DNA of 64,000 nucleotides from the NCBI RefSeq assembly GCF_011682235.2, contig NZ_CP076718.1, forward strand, positions 4,309,095 to 4,373,094. Reading direction: 5' to 3'. Below, one piece after another: positions 24,754 through 33,619 of this stretch. The position numbers and the translations under genes are program-made. This DNA is from Rhodocaloribacter litoris. Lineage in GTDB: Bacteria; Bacteroidota; Rhodothermia; Rhodothermales; ISCAR-4553. Position 1 is the stretch's first letter; every line of letters starts with the position of its first letter. Below the pieces are notes generated by a model. The model was not told the origin of the DNA and did no database searches. It was given only the letters and a program-made list of their open reading frames with translations.

Positions 24754-26485
24754 AAACCGCTTCTGGGCGGAGCTGCTCGTCGAGGAGCTGGTGCGGTGTG
24801 GAGTCTCCTTCTTCAGCCTGGCGCCCGGTTCGCGCTCGACCCCGCTCGTCACGGCGGTGGCGGCCCATCCGGAGGCCCGTGCCCACATGCATTTCGATGA
24901 GCGGGGAGCGGCGTTTCTGGCCCTGGGATATGCGCGGGCCACGGGGCGGGGAGCCGCCTGGGTCACGACTTCCGGCACCGCCGTCGCCAACGGGTTGCCG
25001 GCCGTCGTCGAGGCCGCCATGGACGGGGTGCCGTTGCTGCTCCTGACCGCCGACCGGCCCCCGGAACTCCGGGACACCGGGGCCAACCAGGCCATCGACC
25101 AGGTCAAGCTCTTCGGCGACTACGTCCGCTGGCAGTTCGACCTGCCCGTCCCCGACCCGGCCCCCGACCCGGCGATGGTGCTCACGACGGTCGATCAGGC
25201 CGTCTACCGTGCCTGCCGGGCGCCGCGCGGGCCGGTTCACCTCAACGTGATGTTTCGCGAGCCGCTCGCTCCGGAGCCGGACGGCGGCGACTTTCCCGCG
25301 GAGGGCGCCTCCCTGCGGGCCTGGTACGCCCGGGGTACGCCCTACACCACCTATACCGGGCCGGCCTGGACCACCTCGCCGCCGGGCGACTTCGTGGAAA
25401 TCCTGGCCGGGGTGGAACGCGGGCTCGTGGTGGCCGGCCGGCTGGGTACGGCGGCGGAGGGGCAGGCCGTGCGCCGCCTGGCGGAAGCGCTCGGCTGGCC
25501 ACTGCTGCCGGACGTGGGCTCGCAAGTGCGTCTCGGCCGGGAGCACGCTTCCCCCGTGCGGGTCGACTACTTCGACCTCCTGCTGGCCCAGCCCGGCTTT
25601 GCCGAGACTCACCGGCCCGAGGCGGTGCTCCACTTCGGTCGCCGGCCCACCTCGAAGCGGCTGGCCCGGCTCCTCGAAACGACGGCTCCTCCCCTCTACG
25701 CCCTCTTCCAGCCCGATCCCTTCCGCCATGACCCGGCCCACCGGGTGACCCACCGGTTCGAAGTGGACCTGGCCGCCTTTGCCACGGCGCTGGCGACCGC
25801 AGTCCCATCGCGGGCAGCCGGGGCGGCGGCCTGGCTGGCCGGATGGAAGACGGCCTCCGACCGGGTCGGGGCCTGGCTGAACACCGCCCTTCCCGCCACC
25901 GGCCTGAGCGAACCGGCCGTGGCGCACGCCGTGACCCGGCTCCTGCCGCCGGAACACAGCCTCGTGCTGGCCGCCAGCATGCCCGTCCGGGATGCCGACG
26001 TGTTCGCCGCCGCCGACGGTCCGGCCGTTCCCGTCTTCGCCAACCGGGGAGCCAGCGGCATCGACGGTACGGTGGCCACGGCCGCCGGCGTCGCGCTGGG
26101 GCGTGCGGCACCGGCCACGCTGCTCATCGGGGACCTGGCGCTGCTGCACGACCTGAACTCGCTCGCGCTACTGCGCCGGGCTCCCGTCGTGGTCGTCGTG
26201 CTCAACAACGATGGCGGGGGGATCTTTCACTTTCTTCCCATTGCCCGGCATACCGGCGTCTTCGAGCCGTTCTTCGGCACGCCGCACGGGCTCGGGTTCG
26301 AACACGCCGCCCGTCTTTTCGATCTCCCGTACCATCGCCCGGCAACCCTGGCGGATTTCGAGGCGGCTTACCGGGAAGCCTGTGCGACCGGGCAGGCCGC
26401 CCTCATCGAGGTCGTCACGGACCGGAGGGCGAACCGGGCGCTGCACGACCGGTTGCAAAAGGAAGCGGGCGAAGCCCTGGCATGA
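24731..26485 (+). CDS. menD: SEPHCHC synthase, thiamine-diphosphate dependent
   Basis: A 584-residue MenD that joins isochorismate and 2-oxoglutarate. Family hallmarks are FFSLAPGSRSTPLVTAVAAH, the catalytic-site FDERGAAFLALGYARATG, TTSGTAVANGLPAVVEA, GANQAIDQVKLFGDYVRW and the C-terminal ThDP/Mg motif LNNDGGGIFHFLP. Length is normal. The start is a GTG at 24731 inside the menF end, with GGAGG directly before it; no ATG gives a complete N-terminus. Four bases separate it from the DUF7009 gene. Confidence 0.93.
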   Translation: MIFDAPNRNRFWAELLVEELVRCGVSFFSLAPGSRSTPLVTAVAAHPEARAHMHFDERGAAFLALGYARATGRGAAWVTTSGTAVANGLPAVVEAAMDGVPLLLLTADRPPELRDTGANQAIDQVKLFGDYVRWQFDLPVPDPAPDPAMVLTTVDQAVYRACRAPRGPVHLNVMFREPLAPEPDGGDFPAEGASLRAWYARGTPYTTYTGPAWTTSPPGDFVEILAGVERGLVVAGRLGTAAEGQAVRRLAEALGWPLLPDVGSQVRLGREHASPVRVDYFDLLLAQPGFAETHRPEAVLHFGRRPTSKRLARLLETTAPPLYALFQPDPFRHDPAHRVTHRFEVDLAAFATALATAVPSRAAGAAAWLAGWKTASDRVGAWLNTALPATGLSEPAVAHAVTRLLPPEHSLVLAASMPVRDADVFAAADGPAVPVFANRGASGIDGTVATAAGVALGRAAPATLLIGDLALLHDLNSLALLRRAPVVVVVLNNDGGGIFHFLPIARHTGVFEPFFGTPHGLGFEHAARLFDLPYHRPATLADFEAAYREACATGQAALIEVVTDRRANRALHDRLQKEAGEALA

Positions 26486-26489
26486 TACG

Positions 26490-26831
26490 ATGAAGCTCAG
26501 AATACAGGGGAACAGCCTCCGGTTGCGCCTGGCGGCGTCCGAGGTGGAAGCGCTGCGTACCGGGGGACGGGTCGAGGAGACGATGCGCCTCGGGCCGGAT
26601 CGTCTCTTTCGCTACATCCTCACGACGGAGGCGGAGGCGTCGTCGTTCGCGGTGCGGTTCGACGGCCGGACGCTCATGGTCATCCTTCCGGCGGCCGAGG
26701 CGTCGGGCTGGATAGAGACGGACCGGATCGGGCTGGAAGCCGTGATCCCGGTCGGCGAGGGGGAGGTGCTGCGTGTGCTCGTGGAGAGGGATCTGCCATG
26801 CCGGCACGGCGGGGGGGCGGGGGACGGGTGA
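26490..26831 (+). CDS. DUF7009-like small protein
   Basis: A 113-residue protein starting MKLRIQGNSLRLRLAASEVEAL, the pattern of the Bacteroidota DUF7009 family, whose function is unknown. It forms a compact alpha/beta unit with YILTTEAEASSFAVRFDG and LMVILPAAEASGWIETDRIG, and ends with Cys and His in DLPCRHGG. It lies four bases after menD and about 117 bases before menA. Whether it acts in menaquinone synthesis is not known. Confidence 0.7.
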   Translation: MKLRIQGNSLRLRLAASEVEALRTGGRVEETMRLGPDRLFRYILTTEAEASSFAVRFDGRTLMVILPAAEASGWIETDRIGLEAVIPVGEGEVLRVLVERDLPCRHGGGAGDG

Positions 26832-26948
26832 GGCCATGCCGAACGGCACGGTGGGGCCGGGAACCCGGGCCACGTCGTCGTTGTGGGAACGCCCCGGTAC
26901 CCCTTCCGGGTTCTGCCATGCCTTTTTCCGACCTTTCCGGTTTGCTCC

Positions 26949-27881
26949 ATGCACGAACCAGCGGCCAACATGGGCCTGGCGGTTTCTGAGGCCGGGCCGC
27001 CGCCGTCGGTGTTCAGGATCTGGTGGACGGCGGCACGCCCGAAGACGCTCTGGGCCGCCGTGGCGCCGGTGCTCGTCGGGGTGGCGATGGCCGCGGCCGA
27101 CGGGGCGCTTCACGTCCCGGCGGCCTTCTGCGCGTTGCTCGGCGCCATCCTCATCCAGGTCGGTACCAACCTGTACAACGACTATGCGGATTTTGAGAAG
27201 GGAGCCGATACGTCGGAGCGCAAGGGGCCGCTCCGGGTGACCCAGGCCGGCTGGGTGACGCCGCGCACGATGCGGCGGGCCACGGTGATCGTCTTTGGCC
27301 TGGCCGTGCTTGCCGGGGCCTACCTGATCTGGCGGGGGGGCTGGCCGGTCCTGCTCATCGGGGTCTCCTCGATCCTCTTCGGCGTCCTCTACACCGCCGG
27401 TCGTTACGCCCTGGCCTACCTGGGACTGGCCGACCTGTTCGTGCTGATCTTCTTCGGTCCCGTGGCCGTGGCGGGGACGTACTACGTACAGGCACTCGCC
27501 CTTCGCCCGGAGGTCGTCGTGGCCGGCCTTGCGCCGGGGCTGCTGTCGGTGGCGATCCTGCTCGTGAACAACATCCGGGACGTGGAGGAAGACCGGAAGG
27601 CGGGTAAGCGGACATTGCCGGTACGCTTCGGGCGTTCTTTCGGGGTGGGACTCTATGCGGTGTGCGTCGGGGTGGCGCCGCTCGTACCCGTGGGGCTCTA
27701 CCTGTGGATGGGGGGCCACCCGTGGGCGCCGGTCACCGTGGCGTTGGAGGCGCTTGCCCTGCCGATGGCGGTCCGGTTGCACCGCACGCGCGAGCCGGCG
27801 GCGCTCAACGCCCTGCTGGGCGAGACGGCCCGGCTGTTGCTGCTCTACAGCCTGGTTTTCTCGGTCGGATGGTTGCTTTGA
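26949..27881 (+). CDS. menA: 1,4-dihydroxy-2-naphthoate polyprenyltransferase
   Basis: A 310-residue UbiA-superfamily membrane enzyme that attaches the isoprenoid chain to DHNA. It starts FRIWWTAARPKTLWAAVAPVLVG. The first Asp-rich motif is NLYNDYADFEKGAD, followed by KGPLRVTQAGWV. The second is NNIRDVEEDRKAGKRTLPVRFG. Eight or nine helices are visible. The ATG at 26949 was chosen because the upstream extension has no family likeness. It belongs to the men operon and acts in the inner membrane. Confidence 0.93.
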   Translation: MHEPAANMGLAVSEAGPPPSVFRIWWTAARPKTLWAAVAPVLVGVAMAAADGALHVPAAFCALLGAILIQVGTNLYNDYADFEKGADTSERKGPLRVTQAGWVTPRTMRRATVIVFGLAVLAGAYLIWRGGWPVLLIGVSSILFGVLYTAGRYALAYLGLADLFVLIFFGPVAVAGTYYVQALALRPEVVVAGLAPGLLSVAILLVNNIRDVEEDRKAGKRTLPVRFGRSFGVGLYAVCVGVAPLVPVGLYLWMGGHPWAPVTVALEALALPMAVRLHRTREPAALNALLGETARLLLLYSLVFSVGWLL

Positions 27882-27917
27882 CGCCGCGATCAGGGGCAGA
27901 GAACGGGCGAGCCGGTC

Positions 27918-29009
27918 ATGGTCATTGCGGGCTATCAGCTTTTCCGGTATGCGTTGCCGTTTCAGGGGTCGCCGGGGCAGGGGGGAAGGGCGATCCGGAA
28001 CGGGCTGTTGCTGTGTCTCCGCAGCACGGGGGGGGCGACGGGCTGGGGTGAGGCGGCCCCGCTCCCCGGCTTTTCCCGGGAAAACCTGGACCAGGCAGCG
28101 GCGGCGTTGCGGGCCGGGGCGGATCGGCTGATCGGGACGGCATGGCCGGCCTCGCCGGCGACGATGCGGGCGACGATGGCCGAACGGTTGCCTCACGCCG
28201 TGCCGCCCTCCGTGCGCTTCGCCCTCGAGCAGGCGCTCGGTGAGGCATGGGCCGGTGAGCACGGTCGGTCGCTCGCCCACCTCTGGCGGGAGGGTCCGGC
28301 GGAGACGCTTGCCCTGGCGGCTCTCGTCATGCCGGATGAAGGTGGAGAGGCCGGTTGGGCCGGCTACCGCGCCGTCAAGGTGAAGGTCGGGCGTGGCACG
28401 CCGGGTGAAGACGCGGCGCGGGTTCGGCAGGTATGGGAGCGGCTGGGGAGGCAGGTCGGGCTCCGGCTGGATGCCAACCGGGCCTGGGACCTCGATGACG
28501 CGCTGGCCTTTGCCGCGGCACTGGAGGTGGGGTCCGGTGTGCCGGCCGTCGAGTTCATCGAAGAGCCGCTTCGGGACGTTGCCTGCCTGGAGGCGTTCGT
28601 GGCCGGAACGGGCTTGCCGGTGGCGCTCGACGAGACCCTGTCGACGCTCGCGCCGGAAGCCCTCGGGCGGTATCGGAAGGTGCGGGCTCTCGTGCTCAAA
28701 CCCACCCTGCTGGGCGGGTTCACCGCGGTGGCCCGCTGGGTCGAGGCGGGCCGGCGGCTCGGGATGCGCCCGGTCATCAGCGCGGCGTTCGAGTCCGGCA
28801 TCGGGATGCGGGGGCTGGTGGCGGCCGCGGCGGCGCTCGGTGAAGCCGGGGTTCCCGCCGGCCTGGACACCTACCGCCGTCTCCGGGGGGACGTCCTCAC
28901 GCCGCGCCCGGCCCTTGCCGGCCCCGAAGTGGCTGTGGCGCCGGTCCTCACCGGTACCTTTGGCCTGAATCATCGTTGCCTGACGCTCCTTCATACCGCC
29001 GGCGCATGA
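27918..29009 (+). CDS. menC: o-succinylbenzoate synthase
   Basis: A 363-residue enolase-superfamily enzyme that dehydrates SHCHC to o-succinylbenzoate. The catalytic Lys pair is in YRAVKVKVG; metal ligands are in LDANRAWD, FIEEPL and ALDETL; the second Lys is in VLKPTLLGGF. ISAAFESGIGMRGL is the typical C-terminal signature. It lies 36 bases after menA, and its stop overlaps the menE start (ATGA). Confidence 0.92.
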   Translation: MVIAGYQLFRYALPFQGSPGQGGRAIRNGLLLCLRSTGGATGWGEAAPLPGFSRENLDQAAAALRAGADRLIGTAWPASPATMRATMAERLPHAVPPSVRFALEQALGEAWAGEHGRSLAHLWREGPAETLALAALVMPDEGGEAGWAGYRAVKVKVGRGTPGEDAARVRQVWERLGRQVGLRLDANRAWDLDDALAFAAALEVGSGVPAVEFIEEPLRDVACLEAFVAGTGLPVALDETLSTLAPEALGRYRKVRALVLKPTLLGGFTAVARWVEAGRRLGMRPVISAAFESGIGMRGLVAAAAALGEAGVPAGLDTYRRLRGDVLTPRPALAGPEVAVAPVLTGTFGLNHRCLTLLHTAGA

Positions 29010-30508
29010 ATGCTTTTCTTCCCATACCGGCGAGCGGGATGCCGGCGTGTCCGGTGCGTTTTCACGCCGGGCATCGCCCGAAGGCGACGGCCGTCGTGCA
29101 GGGCGGCATGTCCGTGTCGTATGCACGGCTGGACCGGCTCGTGGAGGGGACGGCGGCGGCGCTGCGGCAGGCCGGCGTCGATCCCGGCGCACGGGTGGCG
29201 CTCTGCTTTCCTCGCGGGCTCGACTACCTCGTGCTGCTGGTGGCGCTGTTGCGCACGGGTGCCGTGGCCGTGCCGCTGAGCACCCGGCTACCCGGAGACG
29301 CCGTCCGGGCGGCCGTGCGGTCGGTCGGAGCCCGGTGGCTCGTGACGACGGCGGCGCTGTCGCTGGAGGAGGGACGGGTGCTTGCCCCCGGCGACCTGGT
29401 CCGCCCGGCACGGGTAGGCCGTGTTACGCGGCCGAAGCCGCTCGCGGGCGTTCCCGACGCCGTGCTGGACGTCGAGCGCCCGGCGACCGTGGTGTTCACC
29501 TCGGGCAGCACCGGCCGTCCGCGGGCGGCGGTGCACGCGTTCCGGCAGCACTACTTCAGCGCGCTGGGCTCCCAGGCCAACCTGCCGCTGGCACCCGGCG
29601 ACCGCTGGCTGCTCTCGCTGCCCCTCTACCACGTCGGCGGGCTGGCCATCGTGTTTCGGTGCCTGCTGGCCGGAGCCACGGTGGTGCTGCCCGCACGCGA
29701 CGAACCGATGGGCGAAGCCCTGCGTAAGTATGACGTGACGCACGTGTCGATGGTCGCCACCCAGTTGTACCGGCTGCTGCGGGAGACGACAGCCACGCAC
29801 CGTGCCTTGCCGCCGTCGCTGCGGGCCGTGTTGCTCGGCGGCGGGCCTGCGTCCTCTGCCCTGATCGATGAGGCCCTGAACCGGGAAGTACCCCTGCATA
29901 CCAGCTACGGACTCACGGAGATGGCTTCCCAGGTGACGACAACGCCCCCCGGCGCACCTCCGGACAAGCTGCGTACCGCCGGCCGGGTACTGCCCTGGCG
30001 CGAGGTGAAGATCGACCCCGGCGGGGAGATCCTCGTCCGGGGGGCAACGCGCTTCGACGGTTATCTCGTGGAAGCGGGCATCGAGCCGGCCTTCGACGGA
30101 GACGGGTGGTTCCACACCGGCGACCTGGGCCGGCTCGACGACGACGGATACCTGCACGTGATCGGGCGAAAGGACAATATGTTCATCTCCGGCGGGGAAA
30201 ACATCCATCCCGAGGAGATCGAGGCGGCCCTGCACGAGCTCGAAGGGGTCCGCCGGGCGGTCGTCGTGCCGGTTCCGGATGCCGAGTTCGGGGCGCGGCC
30301 GGTGGCGTTCGTCGACGGCGAAACCGGCCGGATCCCCCGGTGGCGGGAACGGCTCGCCGAGAGGTTGCCCCGCTTCAAACTCCCGGTGGCTTTCTATGCC
30401 TGGCCCGAGCATGCGCCGGTCGCGGGCTTCAAGGTGAACCGCCCGGCGTTCCGCCGCCTGGCCGAAGAGCTCCATGCGGAACGCGGCCCGGCCCCGCCCG
30501 GGGTTTAA
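29006..30508 (+). CDS. menE: o-succinylbenzoate--CoA ligase
   Basis: A 500-residue acyl-adenylate-forming enzyme. The P-loop is VVFTSGSTGRPRAAVHA. The A5 region is LHTSYGLTEMASQVT, followed by GWFHTGDLGRLDDDGYLHVIGRKDNMFISGGENIHPEEIE split over residues ~370-410. The catalytic Lys is in GFKVNRPAF. It activates o-succinylbenzoate with CoA for ring closure by MenB, which is not encoded here. It is the last gene of the men run, after menC with a 4-base overlap. Confidence 0.92.
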   Translation: MNAFLPIPASGMPACPVRFHAGHRPKATAVVQGGMSVSYARLDRLVEGTAAALRQAGVDPGARVALCFPRGLDYLVLLVALLRTGAVAVPLSTRLPGDAVRAAVRSVGARWLVTTAALSLEEGRVLAPGDLVRPARVGRVTRPKPLAGVPDAVLDVERPATVVFTSGSTGRPRAAVHAFRQHYFSALGSQANLPLAPGDRWLLSLPLYHVGGLAIVFRCLLAGATVVLPARDEPMGEALRKYDVTHVSMVATQLYRLLRETTATHRALPPSLRAVLLGGGPASSALIDEALNREVPLHTSYGLTEMASQVTTTPPGAPPDKLRTAGRVLPWREVKIDPGGEILVRGATRFDGYLVEAGIEPAFDGDGWFHTGDLGRLDDDGYLHVIGRKDNMFISGGENIHPEEIEAALHELEGVRRAVVVPVPDAEFGARPVAFVDGETGRIPRWRERLAERLPRFKLPVAFYAWPEHAPVAGFKVNRPAFRRLAEELHAERGPAPPGV

Positions 30509-30626
30509 GCCCCCTGCGCCGGTGGTCGATACGACAGGGGCGTCCGATGAACCCCGGCACGGTCTCCGTCCACTCTATCGGAAGCGTTTCCAGTTTGCCT
30601 GAAACAGGACCGACCACGAACCAGAC

Positions 30627-31181
30627 ATGATTACGACGGCAAAGCGCGAGCTGGCGGGCGAACGCGTCCGGTTTACCCCGCTCCAGATGGAAAATATCTA
30701 CAAGCATTTTGCCTGGAACAACGACCCGGAGCTGAACATGCTCGACAGCGAGCTCCCCTACGTGGAGGAGTCGTTCGGGGAGTTCAAGCGACGCTTCGAG
30801 GAGATGCTGGAGCATCCCGAGCCCAACAGCCAGGATTTCGAGGTGCATGCCGAGGACGGTACCCTCATCGGCGTGGCCGAGATGACCCACATCAGCGAGC
30901 ACAACCGGCACTGCAACCTGACGCTGACGATCTGCGACCGGGCCTACTGGGGCAAGGGCTACGGCCGGGACGCCATGCAGGCCCTGCTCGCCTACTGCTT
31001 CCGCACCCTGCGGATGCACCGCGTCATGGCCGAGGCCTTCGACTACAACGACGCCTGGAAACGTCTCGTCGAAGGAATGGGCTTCAAAAAGGAAGGGACG
31101 TTGCGGGACTTCGTCTTCCGGCAGGGACGCTACTGGGACAAGCACGTCTACGCCCTGCTCGAATCGGAATACCGGGCTTGA
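30627..31181 (+). CDS. GNAT-family N-acetyltransferase (RimJ/RimL type)
   Basis: A 184-residue acetyltransferase. The acetyl-CoA site is RAYWGKGYGRDAMQALLAYC, with LHRV-like RMHRVMAEAFDYNDAW next and the closing GFKKEGTLRDFVFRQGRYWD, all typical of the RimJ/RimL-like Acetyltransf_3 group acting on proteins or amino sugars. It stands alone 118 bases after menE. Substrate unknown. Confidence 0.85.
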   Translation: MITTAKRELAGERVRFTPLQMENIYKHFAWNNDPELNMLDSELPYVEESFGEFKRRFEEMLEHPEPNSQDFEVHAEDGTLIGVAEMTHISEHNRHCNLTLTICDRAYWGKGYGRDAMQALLAYCFRTLRMHRVMAEAFDYNDAWKRLVEGMGFKKEGTLRDFVFRQGRYWDKHVYALLESEYRA

Positions 31182-31272
31182 CGGCCGGCGATGAACCGGC
31201 ACCGGGGAGCACGTACCCGGACCCTGTGGGACGTTGCGCCCTGCGGAATACGCACGGCGCACGACGAGACGG

Positions 31273-32454
31273 TCAGGGTTTGGCCTCGGTCGTGTCGAGG
31301 AAAGGGGAGAACCAGCGGGGGCCGGAGCGCTGTTCCTCGGGCTGCTTCATGCGTTCCAGCCAGAAGACGAGGATGTCGTCCTGGAATTCCGGTGCCTCGC
31401 TCTGCTGAAGCAGTTCGTTCAGGAGCCATTCGATGGGCTGGGGTTTTCCGAGGGCCGGCGGGAGGAAAGACGCCAGCCCGTTTTCACCCAGCATCTCGCC
31501 CGTACGCATCCGCTGCTCGACGATGCCGTCGGTGTAGGTGAGCAGGGCGCTGTTCGGGGGCAGTTCGAACGTGGTGTCCTTGAACGTGGCATGGGGGTTG
31601 AGCCCGAGGACCAGGTCGCTGTATTCGATCACCCTGGCCTGGTCGCGCAGTACGAGCAGGGGACGGCAGTGGCCCGCGTTCGCGTAGGTGACGGTGTTAC
31701 GCTCGGGCTCCCACCGCATCAGCAGCAGGGAGGCAAAGGTTTCCTCCATGGGCGGATCGTCCATGAGCACCTGGTTCATCCGCGTCATGAGCTCGGCCGG
31801 GGAGTCGGTCGTCGAGATCAGCGCGTGCAGGATGCTCCGCATGTAGGCCAGGAAGCTGAAGGCATAGAACTTTGCCTGCAGGCCTTTGCCCATCACATCG
31901 CCGATGGTGATGAAGTAGACGCCGGGCCGGGCTTCCATCCAGTCGAAGAGGTCGCCGCCGCCGTGCTCGCGCGGCTGGTTGTGGAAGAAGGTGCGGTAGC
32001 CGGAGGCCTGCGGCAGTTTCTTGGGCATCAGGCGCCGGGAGAAGTCCTGGCCGATGCGCTCGTCGAGCTGGTTCCGGTAGTAATGGGTGCGTTCGAGCAG
32101 CCGTTCGACGCGGACGAGGAGCTGCTCGATGTCGAACGGTTTCGTGATGTAGTCGTCGACGCCGGTGCGCATGCCCCGGAGCCGGCTCTGCTCGTCGGCT
32201 TTGGCCGTCAGGAAGATGAAGGGAATGGCGCGCGTCTCCCGCCGTTCCTGCAGGGCGGCCTGCAGGGCGAACCCGTCCATCTTCGGCATCATGATGTCCG
32301 AGATGATCAGGTCCGGCAACTGTTCGGCGATCTGCTCGAGGGCTTCCTCCCCGTTCGCCGCCGTGCGGACACGGTAGAGCTTGCCGAGGCGGTACTCCAG
32401 CAACCTCCGCAGGGTGTACTCGTCTTCGACGACTAAAATGGTATGTCCATCCAT
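31273..32454 (-). CDS. response regulator with PP2C (RsbU/SpoIIE-type) phosphatase
   Basis: A 393-residue two-domain protein. Residues 1-125 are a complete receiver: acidic pair Glu10/Asp11, phospho-acceptor Asp53 in LIISDIMMP, and Lys in DDYITKPFD. A short helical linker leads to a PP2C domain with GGGDLFDW, TIGDVMGKG and LLTYTDGIVEQ holding the metal-binding Asp residues. It should dephosphorylate an RsbV-like antagonist when its receiver is phosphorylated. Its start overlaps the end of the kinase gene by 22 bases. No histidine kinase is adjacent. Confidence 0.9.
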   Translation of the reverse strand: MDGHTILVVEDEYTLRRLLEYRLGKLYRVRTAANGEEALEQIAEQLPDLIISDIMMPKMDGFALQAALQERRETRAIPFIFLTAKADEQSRLRGMRTGVDDYITKPFDIEQLLVRVERLLERTHYYRNQLDERIGQDFSRRLMPKKLPQASGYRTFFHNQPREHGGGDLFDWMEARPGVYFITIGDVMGKGLQAKFYAFSFLAYMRSILHALISTTDSPAELMTRMNQVLMDDPPMEETFASLLLMRWEPERNTVTYANAGHCRPLLVLRDQARVIEYSDLVLGLNPHATFKDTTFELPPNSALLTYTDGIVEQRMRTGEMLGENGLASFLPPALGKPQPIEWLLNELLQQSEAPEFQDDILVFWLERMKQPEEQRSGPRWFSPFLDTTEAKP

Positions 32455-32885
32455 GGGTCTTTATCTGCGGAGACGGAAAATTCCAGGCGAAAATGTCCGT
32501 TGTGGGCGCGATAATAGACCAGATCCTCCGTACATCGTTCCATCATCAGGAGCCCCATACCGCGCTCGGGCAGTTTTTCCAGCATCGCCTCGCGGATCCG
32601 GAGGTTGGTGTTCAGGTCGAACCCATCCGAGTTGTCCTCGATCACGCAATGGACGTTGCGCCCGTTCGGCTGGATGTCGATGTGGATCTCCGGTTCGCGA
32701 TCGTGGAAGTCGGCATGCTGGACGAGGTTGGCGATCCATTCATGGACCACCTGCCGCAGCAGATACCGCGCGTTTTCCGGGAACGCCGGAGGGAAGCGGT
32801 TCTCCGCGTTCCAGCGGTCGAAGAGACCGTGGACGTGGTCGATGATCGTGTTCAGGTCGCGAAAGCGGTGGTGTACGATGTCCAT
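32433..32885 (-). CDS. RsbW-like anti-sigma/serine kinase
   Basis: A 150-residue GHKL ATPase. The N box is VVHEWIANLVQHA, the G1 box EDNSDGFD, and the G2 box PERGMGLLMM. This matches RsbW/SpoIIAB kinases that phosphorylate an STAS antagonist and hold a target protein. It lies between the STAS gene (70 bases upstream) and the overlapping phosphatase gene. No sigma factor gene is in the cluster, so the target may be elsewhere or may not be a sigma factor. Confidence 0.85.
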   Translation of the reverse strand: MDIVHHRFRDLNTIIDHVHGLFDRWNAENRFPPAFPENARYLLRQVVHEWIANLVQHADFHDREPEIHIDIQPNGRNVHCVIEDNSDGFDLNTNLRIREAMLEKLPERGMGLLMMERCTEDLVYYRAHNGHFRLEFSVSADKDPWMDIPF

Positions 32886-32955
32886 TGCTGGGCGGCCGGA
32901 CAGGGCGGGCGCAGGGTACGACGCCGGGAGGGAGGGGGATCCCCGCCGGGCAGGC

Positions 32956-33309
32956 TTACAGGACCGCCTCGCGGGCGGCCTCGACCGTGGGGAACTGGCG
33001 GAACACCTTGTAGGTGCGCGTCAACTGAACGACCACCTGCACCGGGCGCGAAACCGACGCGAAGACCACCTGCCCTTCGAGCGGCGAGACCTGCCGGTAG
33101 AGGGAAAAGATCGACCCCAGCCCCGTCGAGTCGAGGATGCCGGTGTCGGTAAAGTCGAGGATGAAGTTGCGCACGCCGGAACGCACCTGCTCCTGACAGA
33201 CGGTCTTGAATTCGGCGGCGTTGCGAAAATCCAGCGCCTTCCCGACGCGGATGATAACGGTTTCCTGGGTGCAGGGCTCGACCGAAAAATTCATTGTGGA
33301 TACGTTCAT
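32956..33309 (-). CDS. STAS-domain anti-sigma factor antagonist (RsbV-like)
   Basis: A 117-residue STAS protein. The phospho-acceptor serine is in TGILDSTGLGSIFSLYRQV, the canonical DSxG site. It would be phosphorylated by the RsbW-like kinase and reset by the PP2C regulator downstream. An ATG at 33309 gives a normal length; a second ATG lies five codons on. It is the promoter-proximal gene of the three-gene minus operon. Confidence 0.88.
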   Translation of the reverse strand: MNVSTMNFSVEPCTQETVIIRVGKALDFRNAAEFKTVCQEQVRSGVRNFILDFTDTGILDSTGLGSIFSLYRQVSPLEGQVVFASVSRPVQVVVQLTRTYKVFRQFPTVEAAREAVL

Positions 33310-33619
33310 GGCGTCACGATAGGGTTTGGTTGCTGCCGGTGAGTATCGGAAATTCGGGGCGAAACTAAAGCATCGCCTGCCTGCCCCCCGGCATCCACGC
33401 GGTGGTACTACGTAAGGCCTTCCCGAGGGTTCGGTAGCGGAGGGAGGGCAGAACGACCTGATGACGGGCAAAAGGTGGGCCATCCGTTTTCGGGGTGGGG
33501 CGCCGGGGAGAGGGCTCCGGACGGGGCCTGCATGCGGCAGAGAAGGCGGACGTCCACCCGGCCCGGAACCGCCGGTTCCCGGCCGGGGTTTGTAAGCGGA
33601 ATTTAAAACGCCTTTACCT
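33310..33619. other. divergent intergenic region between the Rsb operon and asd
   Basis: No gene is supported here. A small perfect hairpin (GGAACC-GCC-GGTTCC, 33565-33579) and an A+T-rich tract at about 33598-33616 lie just before asd, and the opposite end must carry the promoter of the leftward Rsb-like operon. No -33/-7 or -35/-10 pair is good enough to name, and the folding of a lysine riboswitch is not apparent. Confidence 0.4.

Noticed and set aside
26415-29411. 998-codon minus-strand open frame opposite menA, menC and menE
   Set aside because: Antisense shadow of well-supported men genes; no domain and extreme Arg/Pro/Gly content.
33310-33619. Lysine or other amino-acid riboswitch before asd
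   Set aside because: Only one 6-bp hairpin is visible; none of the conserved loops or terminator/antiterminator arrangement is present.
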